Shown in pieces: positions 24,687 through 31,755 of a stretch of DNA of 33,338 bases. The notes under the pieces are model-generated. The model had not been told where the DNA came from and ran no database searches. It saw only the letters and a program-made list of their open reading frames with translations. The stretch lies in assembly GCA_007125125.1 (NCBI GenBank), contig SLDT01000006.1, forward strand, positions 1-33,338, in the 5' to 3' direction. The translations under genes and the position numbers were made by a program. The stretch comes from Gemmatimonadota bacterium. Lineage in GTDB: Bacteria; Gemmatimonadota; Gemmatimonadetes; Longimicrobiales; Gaopeijiaceae. Numbering within the stretch: the first letter of the stretch is position 1; each line of letters starts with the position of its first letter.

Positions 24687-26075
24687 CTAGCTCTCCCCGG
24701 CAGATCGTGCAGGGCACGTGCCAGACGCCTCGGGAACCCGCTCTCGCGTGTAGCCGCAGGCCCGCACAACCTCGCGGTCGTCATGTGCGAACTTCACGCC
24801 ACGGATCTCTTCCGTGCGTTCGTGTCCCTTCCCGGTGATCAGGACGAGGTCGCCAGATCCCGCGGACCCGATCGCATGGCGCAGGGCCGCCTTTCTCCCG
24901 CGAATGATCGCCATCGGCTCGGTGACCATCCCGGACCGAATCTGGTCGATGATTCGATCCGGATCTTCGTTGCGAGGGTTCATTTCGGTCAGGACGACGC
25001 CGTCTGCCAACCGTGATGCGACCTCGCCGAGGAGTGGCCGACTCCTTGGATCACGCCCGCCACCACTCCCGAAGACGATGAACAGTCGCCCCCCCGGACG
25101 CAGATATCCTCGGGCCGACAACAGGAGTCGCTCGTATGCGTCCGGCGTATGTGCAAAGTCGACCACGACCGTCGGGCCGCTGCCCTCGCCTACCGGCCTG
25201 AAGACCTCCATGCGGCCCGGCGGCCCCTCGACCCGCGTGAGCGCCTCCAGAGCATCGTCCCGGGAGTGTCCGCGAGCACGCAGCACCCCGTATGCCCCCG
25301 CCAGGTTGGCACCGTTGAACGCTCCAATCAATCGGAATCGCCGACGCTCCCCGTCGAGGGTCATCGCGAGTCCGTCGAGCGTGTCGCTCTCGAGACTCCA
25401 GGGCACGTCTGGTGTCCCCGGCGGATTCCTCGGCATCCGTGAGGCCCCCGTGCGTGTGCCCCCCACCTGTCCGAAGGTCACGATGCGAGCTCTGGTGTCA
25501 CGGGCCATGCGCTCCCAGGCCGGATCGTCCCGGTTCAGCACAGCCACCGCTCCGGGCGAGAGCTGCTCGAAGAGCCGTGCCTTCGCGTCGGCATAGCTCT
25601 CCAGCGTCCCGTGGTAGTCCATGTGCTCCCGGCTGAGGTTCGTGAACACGCCTACGTCGAACTCGAGTGCTGACGTCCGGTGCTCCTGCAGCGCGTGCGA
25701 TGACACTTCCATCACGCAAGCTCGGCAGCCCCCCCGCACCATCTCTCGCAGCAGGAACGCGAGGTCGATCGAGTTCGGTGTCGTGAGCCAGGCCGCCGCC
25801 GCCCTTTGCCCGGTTCGCACCTCGACCGTACTGAGAAGCCCTGCAGGGGACCCAAGGCGCTCGAGGGCCTCGTGGACGATCCACGCCGTGGTGGTCTTGC
25901 CATTCGTGCCCGTGACCCCGATCAGCCCGAGGCGGCGGGAAGGCCGACTGGAAAGGGCGTGTGCGACTCGAGCCAGCCCCCGCCCCGACCATGGCCTTCG
26001 CTTGGCGTACCACTCCACTCGCCAGAGGTGCGAGCGCACGACCCGGCCTGTCTTGTCGAGAACCCTTGTCAGCAC
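24687..26075 (-). CDS. Stand-alone MurE-like amino acid ligase lacking the UDP-binding N-domain
   Basis: 462-aa Mur-ligase-superfamily protein: ATP site GVTGTNGKTTT (53-63), EVSSHAL (123-129), NLSREHMDYHGT (146-157) and K165 in YADAKARLF (the carbamylated-Lys position). It continues with NRDDP, GGGRDPRSRP, NPR in TEMNPRNEDP (MurE binds diaminopimelate with DNPR; here Met replaces Asp) and GKGHE (415-419). In MurE the P-loop sits near residue 110 after a UDP-MurNAc-binding domain. Only about 50 basic residues precede it here, so the substrate is probably not a UDP-muramyl peptide. An ATP-dependent amide ligation is expected. The start is GTG at 26075, 4 bases after the preceding stop; GTG at 26111 is the alternative, overlapping it. 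Several stretches are 58-62% GC, lower than elsewhere. Confidence 0.87.
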   Translation of the reverse strand: MLTRVLDKTGRVVRSHLWRVEWYAKRRPWSGRGLARVAHALSSRPSRRLGLIGVTGTNGKTTTAWIVHEALERLGSPAGLLSTVEVRTGQRAAAAWLTTPNSIDLAFLLREMVRGGCRACVMEVSSHALQEHRTSALEFDVGVFTNLSREHMDYHGTLESYADAKARLFEQLSPGAVAVLNRDDPAWERMARDTRARIVTFGQVGGTRTGASRMPRNPPGTPDVPWSLESDTLDGLAMTLDGERRRFRLIGAFNGANLAGAYGVLRARGHSRDDALEALTRVEGPPGRMEVFRPVGEGSGPTVVVDFAHTPDAYERLLLSARGYLRPGGRLFIVFGSGGGRDPRSRPLLGEVASRLADGVVLTEMNPRNEDPDRIIDQIRSGMVTEPMAIIRGRKAALRHAIGSAGSGDLVLITGKGHERTEEIRGVKFAHDDREVVRACGYTRERVPEASGTCPARSAGES

Positions 26076-26079
26076 GGCG

Positions 26080-27864
26080 CTACCCCCACGCTCCCCCCGA
26101 TGCCTCTCCACTCGAGACCCGGGTCATCCACCACGCGAACTCCACGGCGTGACCGGTCCGCCGAAGGCGCAACTGGGAGAGCAACCCCGCGAGGAGCACC
26201 GCACTCCTCGAAAGGTGTGTGCTCGGGAACCCCCGGCCATGCAGGAGCTCAAGGATTTGCCTGCGCTCGAGGCGGTAGCCGGCGCGCTCCACGACAGCGG
26301 CACCCTTCCCCCCGGCTCGACTCCACTGATCCGAGATCTGCGCCCGCGCGGGAGTCGGACAGGGGCGGTGCCCGGGGTACGCCTGCCAGGGCACGGCCCT
26401 CACTGCGGGCGGAAAGCAATCGTACCAGGCATTGTAGAAGGCATGCTTGCGCAGGGCGTGGATCGGGATCTCTGCCAGCAGCGACTGGAACGCCGCGTCG
26501 AAGAAGGGAAGCTGGAGCTCGAGCCCGTGGCGGTCGATCTCCTCGAAGTGCCCGTCGAGATGACGGCGCTGGTCGTTCAGCATGAGAAAGAGGTGGAACG
26601 TGCGCAGGGGGTCGTCCACCGCCAGCCGTTCGAGCTCGCGCACCATGCCCTCGTGCAGAAGTGCCTCCAGCTCCTCTCGTACCGGGCGTCGCAGAATGCG
26701 CCTCGGCAGGCGAGGAAGGTACAGACGTGCGGCCTCGTCGAGGTTGCCCCTGCTCATGGCTAGTGCGATCTCGTCCCGGTGGGCCGCGGACCCACCGACG
26801 CTGACACTCCCCCCGTCTCCCGACCATGCGATCCGGGGCCGCTCGACCCCGGGATTTTCCCGGCGAGATGGATCGTTCCATGCCTGCGCCAGCATGCGCG
26901 ACCAGTCGCCGGCCCACAGCGAGACCGGTTTACGGCGAGCCTCCGTTCGATGGAGCGTCCCGACGGCCTTGGCGAACTCGCGCGCATAGACCTCGTCCTG
27001 CTGCCCAGGAATGGAGAAATTGAAGGTATGCACCTCCGCACCGAGGTCGCGAAGCAGGGCGACGATGGCGCGGGAGTCCATGCCCCCACTGAGAAAGGCC
27101 AGCGTGGCCTGATCTCCTCGCAGCCGCCGGGCGATCGCCTCTTCGAAACGGTCAAGGAGTGTGCGCTGGAACTCCCTCGAGTCAGGAGCGCCCGAGCCAG
27201 CCTTCTTCCCGCCGGGCAAGTCGCGGTAGCGATGGATCCGGAAGGCCCCGGAGTCGGCTGCGTACGTCATGACCTCGGCCGGACCAATCCGGCGGATCTC
27301 GCGGTAGGGGGTGCGAGCTCCGAGCGGCGTGCGCTTGACCGCAAACTCGAGTGCGCCGAGGAGGTCGAGGCTCCGTCGAAGGCCGGGAAGGGCAAGGAGG
27401 AGGCGGAGTGTCGACGAGAAGATCACGCCGTGGTGCCCTTCCCACAGGTAGAGCGGGCGGACCCCAAGGGAGTCACTCGCGAGGAGGAGTTGTTGGCCGT
27501 TGGCCGAGAGATGCGCCGCAGCAAAGGTCCCCGTGGCCGACGGCAGTGTCTCGAGCCATGCTCCTCTGGCCGCACTTCGGTGCAGCTCCGCCACATCCAC
27601 CTCTCGGGGTCGCCAGGCACGGTGGTCCTGGCCCAGGAGGAGTGGTTCACCGCACACTGCGGTCGCCGGGCCTTGCGGCTCGTCAATGAGCGCCGGGCTG
27701 GGAAAGGCGCCGAGGTCCACCTTCAGGAGCAGCGAAGCTCCGCGCCGAACCACCTCCGGCGCGTGGGTGGGGTCGCGCGAGATCTCTTCGATCAGGCTGC
27801 GCTCGATCTCGGACGGGATCGATGGCCCACCCGGTCTTGGGACGATGCCGGCGACGAGGGTCAT
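26080..27864 (-). CDS. Asparagine-synthetase-like protein without the catalytic N-terminal Cys
   Basis: 594-aa homologue of class B asparagine synthetase. The N-terminal glutaminase-like domain (1 to about 205) retains LASDSLGVRPLYL, but the protein begins MTLVAGIV. The Cys of the usual MCGI start is Ala here, so glutamine hydrolysis should be lost. The synthetase domain keeps the PPi loop SGGMDS (259-264), for ATP-dependent acyl-adenylate formation. The usual SGEGxDE loop is changed to SGDGGSVSVGG. Such proteins act as amide-forming cyclases or amidotransferases in several pathways (lasso-peptide cyclase, beta-lactam synthetase, LtsA/AsnB amidation). Which applies is unknown. The start is ATG at 27864, preceded by no Shine-Dalgarno. 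Overlap or near-contact with the Mur-like ligase indicates one operon. Confidence 0.87.
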   Translation of the reverse strand: MTLVAGIVPRPGGPSIPSEIERSLIEEISRDPTHAPEVVRRGASLLLKVDLGAFPSPALIDEPQGPATAVCGEPLLLGQDHRAWRPREVDVAELHRSAARGAWLETLPSATGTFAAAHLSANGQQLLLASDSLGVRPLYLWEGHHGVIFSSTLRLLLALPGLRRSLDLLGALEFAVKRTPLGARTPYREIRRIGPAEVMTYAADSGAFRIHRYRDLPGGKKAGSGAPDSREFQRTLLDRFEEAIARRLRGDQATLAFLSGGMDSRAIVALLRDLGAEVHTFNFSIPGQQDEVYAREFAKAVGTLHRTEARRKPVSLWAGDWSRMLAQAWNDPSRRENPGVERPRIAWSGDGGSVSVGGSAAHRDEIALAMSRGNLDEAARLYLPRLPRRILRRPVREELEALLHEGMVRELERLAVDDPLRTFHLFLMLNDQRRHLDGHFEEIDRHGLELQLPFFDAAFQSLLAEIPIHALRKHAFYNAWYDCFPPAVRAVPWQAYPGHRPCPTPARAQISDQWSRAGGKGAAVVERAGYRLERRQILELLHGRGFPSTHLSRSAVLLAGLLSQLRLRRTGHAVEFAWWMTRVSSGEASGGAWG

Positions 27865-27891
27865 CGAGGAGGCGCAAGGAGAGACTCGGTC

Positions 27892-27897
27892 ATAATA
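27892..27897 (-). promoter_or_regulatory. Candidate -10 (TATTAT) for the AsnB-like/Mur-like operon
   Basis: On the minus strand TATTAT matches five of six -10 bases and is the most AT-rich spot nearby, 28 bases before the ATG. No convincing -35 lies 16-18 bases upstream, where a perfect dyad sits instead; an activator-dependent promoter would fit. Confidence 0.4.
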
Positions 27898-27900
27898 CGC

Positions 27901-27918
27901 CGTCCTTCGCAAAGGACG
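27901..27918. promoter_or_regulatory. Perfect 7-bp dyad, possible operator
   Basis: CGTCCTT-CGCA-AAGGACG is a perfect inverted repeat directly upstream of the candidate -10, roughly in the spacer/-35 zone. Position and symmetry fit a dimeric regulator site controlling the AsnB-like/Mur-like genes (inference). Confidence 0.4.
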
Positions 27919-28031
27919 TGCCGGGACCGGCTGTACGACCGGGCAGGGTGCCATCCCGCGGCGCGTCCCGACACACCACCGCGGCCGTGGAGATTGGACA
28001 TGGAGGCCGATGGCCTGCCTGGCGCTCCCCT

Positions 28032-28517
28032 TCAGGTGCAGAAGTATCCCATGGCAGGCCCGAGCACGCGCCGGGCCGCCATGCCGATTCCGGGCACTTC
28101 GCTCTCCCGGGGGCCCGCGACGTTCAGCCGCCGGACGAAGGCACGCTCCGCCAGCCACCCGCGGAGGGCTCGGGCCGCCTCCCTCTCGCCCACTTCGGCG
28201 AGGTCGAGCACGAGGACGGGCCGACCCAGCCCCCGCGCAACCTCAAGCGCCAGCCGCGTTCCGCCCCTGGTCGGACCGCGGGTGATCACCACGAGCGCGT
28301 CGGACTCCTCCACGTTCAGCCGGGTGCGCTCGGCGGGGTCGGCCGTCGCCGTCTCACACAGCCCCGCGAAGTGCGAGGGAATGGGCCCGTCCTCGGCCAT
28401 GCGGCCGGCTGGCACCCACCCGGACACCGGGACCCCGAGGGCGACCCCCACCTCGAGGGCGGCGCGGTCCACCCCCGTCTGCCCTCCGGACACCAGCGTG
28501 AGCGTGCCCCGGACCAT
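28032..28517 (-). CDS. YpsA-related SLOG protein ('putative molybdenum carrier' family)
   Basis: 161-aa protein starting MVRGTLTLVSGGQTGVDRAALE, the hallmark GGQTGVD loop of the cpYpsA-related SLOG family (PF12694-type, also called putative molybdenum carrier). Further landmarks are VSGWVPAGRMAEDGPIP, the RTRLNVEESDALVVI segment and GGTRLALEVARGLGRPVLVLDL. The Rossmann-like SLOG fold binds nucleotides or related ligands; a molybdenum role rests on weak historic annotation. The start is ATG at 28517, two bases after the stop of the propeller lipoprotein, so translation is probably coupled. The following 167 bases hold the AsnB-like promoter region. Confidence 0.88.
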   Translation of the reverse strand: MVRGTLTLVSGGQTGVDRAALEVGVALGVPVSGWVPAGRMAEDGPIPSHFAGLCETATADPAERTRLNVEESDALVVITRGPTRGGTRLALEVARGLGRPVLVLDLAEVGEREAARALRGWLAERAFVRRLNVAGPRESEVPGIGMAARRVLGPAMGYFCT

Positions 28518-28519
28518 GC

Positions 28520-29803
28520 TCAGTCGGGGCAGGTGATCGCCGGTTCGAGCCGGACGCGCACCAGCTGCTCCACATCGAGCGCGTCCCTCTCCCGGAGGAA
28601 GGCCCGCTCGAGCGAGAACGCCATCAGCCCCGTTCCGACCGGGAGGGCCAGCGTGCCCATGAAGCACCCATCCGGTGCGAAGAGGTCGAGCACCGGGGGC
28701 TGCACCCACCGCGGCGGCCCCTGGCCCGGGGGCAGATTGGCCACCTCGGCCGGGAGCTCCGCCGGCTCCCCGGCCGTGTGCCGCCACACCCCGAGGCTCC
28801 CGTCCTGCCCCATCACGATCGAACGGAAGAAGGGTTTCTCGCCCGGCACCTCCGGCGCGGTCCACCGCCACTCCGGGTCCACGTTGCGTGCCTGGGCGAG
28901 GATCCGCTCGCGTGCGTCGTCCGCCTCGGCCGGATCGACCAGGGCTCGCTCCGCCTCGCGCTCGATCACCTGGAGGGTATCGCCCTGATCCGTGATCCGG
29001 AAGATCTCGTAGCGCTCGCCCGTCCCCGCAACCCACCCCCCGTCGGGATGGCGCACCGCCATCGCGCGCGGGGTGAAGGGGACCGTCGCGTGGAACCCCC
29101 GCCTCATCGTCTCGTCAACCACGTGGATCGTCCAGGCCGGGTTCAGGGCGAGCTCCGGCAGACGCAGCGTGTCGGCCCCCGCGCCGTCGGGCGGGATGCG
29201 GTGCCAGGCCTCCGTGGCGGCCTGCCCCCCGGGTGCGGGCGGAAGCCGGAAGGGGACGAGCACCGCCCCCGCCCGCTCGACGACCGGAGCACCCATCGCA
29301 TTCAGCGGGAGTGCCTCGCTTCCGAGCAGGGTGCCCTCGTCCGTGAAGCGGTGGAGCCGGGCCACGGGTCGACCATCGACGACGAGGTAGCCGCCGGCGG
29401 GGAGGCGGGCGAGCCCGTTCGGGGCCGTGAACTCGCCCGGGCCCTCGCCCCGCGAGCCGAAGGACCCGAGGTGCCGACCTTCCGCGTCGTAGCGGTGGAC
29501 CTGGAAGGAGCGCGCATCGAGGACCGCGAAGCTCCCGTCCGGCGCCGCCCTCACCCCGTCGATCGAACCGAAGGCCTCGTGCGGCGGGCCCTCGAGACTC
29601 CCGATGCGGAGCTCCTCGTGCATCGAGATCGGTGCGTCGGAAGCGCCCAGATTGCGTACGAACTCGGTTCCCGCCCGTTCATGGCGCTCGACCGCCCAGC
29701 TCCCCTCACCCCGGTCGGCCGCTCGATCCGAGGGGTCCCCGGCGCAGGCGACGACCAGCAGGGCTCCTGCGCTCCCAAGCAGCCCTCCAAGAATACGAAT
29801 CAT
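28520..29803 (-). CDS. 6-bladed beta-propeller lipoprotein
   Basis: 427-aa lipoprotein precursor (signal ILGGLLGSAGALLVVAC, C20). The mature part has propeller-like blades: GVRAAPDGSFAVLDARSFQVHRYDAEGRHLGSFGSRGEGPGEF is the 6-bladed (BF2222/NHL-like) signature, and later blades include AMAVRHPDGGWVAGTGERYEIFRI and SIVMGQDGSLGVW. A late single Cys appears in DGCFMGTLAL. No catalytic residues are evident; such propellers bind ligands or act as scaffolds on the surface. The start is ATG at 29803 in an unusually AT-rich leader with no Shine-Dalgarno. It is followed 2 bases later by the SLOG gene and divergent from the phosphatase. Confidence 0.85.
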   Translation of the reverse strand: MIRILGGLLGSAGALLVVACAGDPSDRAADRGEGSWAVERHERAGTEFVRNLGASDAPISMHEELRIGSLEGPPHEAFGSIDGVRAAPDGSFAVLDARSFQVHRYDAEGRHLGSFGSRGEGPGEFTAPNGLARLPAGGYLVVDGRPVARLHRFTDEGTLLGSEALPLNAMGAPVVERAGAVLVPFRLPPAPGGQAATEAWHRIPPDGAGADTLRLPELALNPAWTIHVVDETMRRGFHATVPFTPRAMAVRHPDGGWVAGTGERYEIFRITDQGDTLQVIEREAERALVDPAEADDARERILAQARNVDPEWRWTAPEVPGEKPFFRSIVMGQDGSLGVWRHTAGEPAELPAEVANLPPGQGPPRWVQPPVLDLFAPDGCFMGTLALPVGTGLMAFSLERAFLRERDALDVEQLVRVRLEPAITCPD

Positions 29804-30051
29804 AATTATGTTTCTGTTTTTGGGGTGGTGAAGAGGCGCTCGCCGGACGGGAGGTCCGAACCCTTGGGAGGCATGACATCGACTGCCTCAGGGCACGCCC
29901 GCTGCCCCTCCATGACAAACCCGTAACGCACCCGTCACGGTCAGGTTGCGATGCGCCCGGTCGAGCCCCCGGGGTCTATCGCAGGGGCTAGCTTTTCGGT
30001 GTTCCTCCGCAGCCGCCATCCTCCAATATGCCCCTCCCGGCGAGACGATCC
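29804..30051. other. Divergent intergenic region
   Basis: About 250 bases between the propeller lipoprotein and the phosphatase. The propeller side begins with an AT-rich tract (29801-29820). Small dyads are present (GAGGCA / TGCCTC near 29866-29890; GCTAGC near 29988). It must hold the promoters for both genes, but I see no convincing -35/-10 pair. Confidence 0.4.
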
Positions 30052-31653
30052 ATGTCCTTGCGCGCCCTTTCTGTCATCCTGCTTCTGGTCCTTGTGCTCG
30101 TCCCGGCCGGCTGCGGGGAAGAGCAGCCCCCTGCCGACCCCCCGAAACTCCTCGTGTACGTGGTCGTCGACCAGTTGCGGGGTGACCTACTCGACCGCTA
30201 CGACACCGTGTTCACGGCCGGATTTGCCCGCCTTCGCGCCGAAGGGCGTCGCTTCCCGAACGCAACCTTCGACCACGCTCAGACCTCGACCTCACCGGGA
30301 CACGCCACCGCTTCGACGGGTACGCACCCCCACAGGCACGGGCTTGTCGGGAACAGCTGGGTCGAGCAGGACGACGAAGGGAACTGGGGCTCGGTCTATG
30401 CGCTCCGCGACCTCGACTCGCCCATCGTCGGCTTCCCGGACATGGAGGGCCGTGGCCCGGCCAACCTCGACCGCTCCACGATCGGCGAATGGATGCAGTC
30501 GGCAACCCCCGGGTCGCGTGTGGTCTCCCTTTCTGCGAAGGACCGTGCCGCCATCGCGATGGCGGGACGCGCCGAGGCCGAGGTCTACTGGATGGAGGAG
30601 GCGCTCTCGCGCTTCGTGACCGGAGCCCACTACCGCTCGGACTACCCGGACTGGGTCGAGACCTTCCAGCGCGATGTGCTCCCCGGGATTTGGGCCGACA
30701 CCGTCTGGACCTCCACCGTCCCGGACTGGGCCCAGAGCCTCTCGCGCCCCGACACCTTCCCATACGAGGGTGACGGCGTGAACACCTACTTCCCGCACCG
30801 GGCCTCTCGCGAGGCATCTCTCGAAGACGAGCGCCTCCTGAATCGGTGGCGGGGACGCGGCCCCTGGCCCGACTACGCCGTGCTCGCACTCGCTCAGGAA
30901 GCCGTCCTGGCCCTCGAGCTCGGCCAGCGCGACGCGCCAGACCTCATCGCCCTGGCCCTCTCGCAGGCCGATCGAATCGGCCACGACTACGGCCCTCTCT
31001 CGCGCGAACAGCTCGACAACCTCGTCCGACTCGACCGCTCGCTCGGTGCCTTTCTGGACTTCCTCGACGAGACCGTCGGGCCCGACGGGTGGGTGCTCGG
31101 GCTGACCGCCGACCATGGCGCGATCGAGCTTCCCGAGGCACGGGCCGACCTGGGTCTCTACGGCCGTCGCATCAGTCCGACCGAACTGCGCGAGGTCATC
31201 GACCGGGCCGAGGCCGCAGCCGAAGCAGCGGGGTCCGATCCCGTCGAGAGAGCTCGCGCTGCCGCTCGCACCGCGATGGAGGCCGACTGGATCGAAGACG
31301 CCTTCGCCTTCCACGACCTCCTGAACGATGGCCCGGCCGATACCATTCAGGCGCTCTTCGCTCACTCCTGGCACGAGGAGCGCCGACTCCCCCCGCTCGG
31401 CCACTTCGGCGTCGGAGCCCGGACCGTCGAAGGCGCCTACTCCGGGCGGTATCCCTACGGCACGGGGCATGGGAGCCCGTTCTACTTCGATCGACACGTC
31501 CCCTTCATCGTGCGCGCGCCCGGGGTGGAGCCCGGTGCCGATCTCCGGCGCGTCTCGGTCGTCGACCTCGCTCCGACCCTCGCCGCGATCCTGCGCGTCC
31601 CCGTTCCGGACGACCTGGACGGGGTCGACTTGCTCGGCAACGAGGGGCGTTAG
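30052..31653 (+). CDS. Alkaline phosphatase superfamily (PafA/NPP-like) lipoprotein
   Basis: 533-aa lipoprotein precursor (VPAGC, C21). The metal and nucleophile motifs are in order: D40 in VVVDQLRGD, nucleophile Thr in the QTSTSPGHATASTG motif (T78-T80, H84), QADRIGHDYG, TADHGA, and the C-terminal GTGHGSPFYFDRHVPFI. This two-zinc arrangement is shared by nucleotide pyrophosphatase/phosphodiesterases and by PafA/SPAP-type single-subunit phosphatases. It is expected to release phosphate from esters in the periplasm. The THPHRHGLVGNSW segment is typical of the family. The start is ATG at 30052 before the signal sequence; an in-frame ATG at 30028 lacks a better ribosome site. It is convergent with the M23-like lipoprotein and monocistronic. 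Confidence 0.9.
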   Translation: MSLRALSVILLLVLVLVPAGCGEEQPPADPPKLLVYVVVDQLRGDLLDRYDTVFTAGFARLRAEGRRFPNATFDHAQTSTSPGHATASTGTHPHRHGLVGNSWVEQDDEGNWGSVYALRDLDSPIVGFPDMEGRGPANLDRSTIGEWMQSATPGSRVVSLSAKDRAAIAMAGRAEAEVYWMEEALSRFVTGAHYRSDYPDWVETFQRDVLPGIWADTVWTSTVPDWAQSLSRPDTFPYEGDGVNTYFPHRASREASLEDERLLNRWRGRGPWPDYAVLALAQEAVLALELGQRDAPDLIALALSQADRIGHDYGPLSREQLDNLVRLDRSLGAFLDFLDETVGPDGWVLGLTADHGAIELPEARADLGLYGRRISPTELREVIDRAEAAAEAAGSDPVERARAAARTAMEADWIEDAFAFHDLLNDGPADTIQALFAHSWHEERRLPPLGHFGVGARTVEGAYSGRYPYGTGHGSPFYFDRHVPFIVRAPGVEPGADLRRVSVVDLAPTLAAILRVPVPDDLDGVDLLGNEGR

Positions 31654-31676
31654 AAGGGACCGGCCGTCACCACGAC

Positions 31677-31704
31677 GGGGATGGAACTCGCGTGGGGATG
31701 GAAC
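31677..31704 (+). repeat. Short direct repeat in convergent spacer
   Basis: GGGGATGGAAC occurs at 31677-31687 and 31694-31704, in the 102-base gap between the phosphatase and the M23-like gene. No clear hairpin terminator was seen here. Confidence 0.5.
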
Positions 31705-31755
31705 CACGATCCCTGCGAGAGCGACCTCGACCAACGCCCCCCAATGGGTCGCGGG

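Noticed and set aside
24687-26075. Housekeeping MurE for peptidoglycan
   Set aside because: UDP-binding domain missing, DNPR changed and not in a division/cell-wall cluster; cannot be fully excluded without the rest of the genome.
26080-28031. Lasso-peptide or similar RiPP cluster, suggested by the AsnB-like protein
   Set aside because: No RRE/PqqD-like protein, transglutaminase-like leader peptidase, transporter or plausible precursor ORF is visible near it, and the partner is a Mur ligase.
26779-28536. 585-residue open frame on the plus strand
   Set aside because: Antisense to the AsnB-like and SLOG genes.
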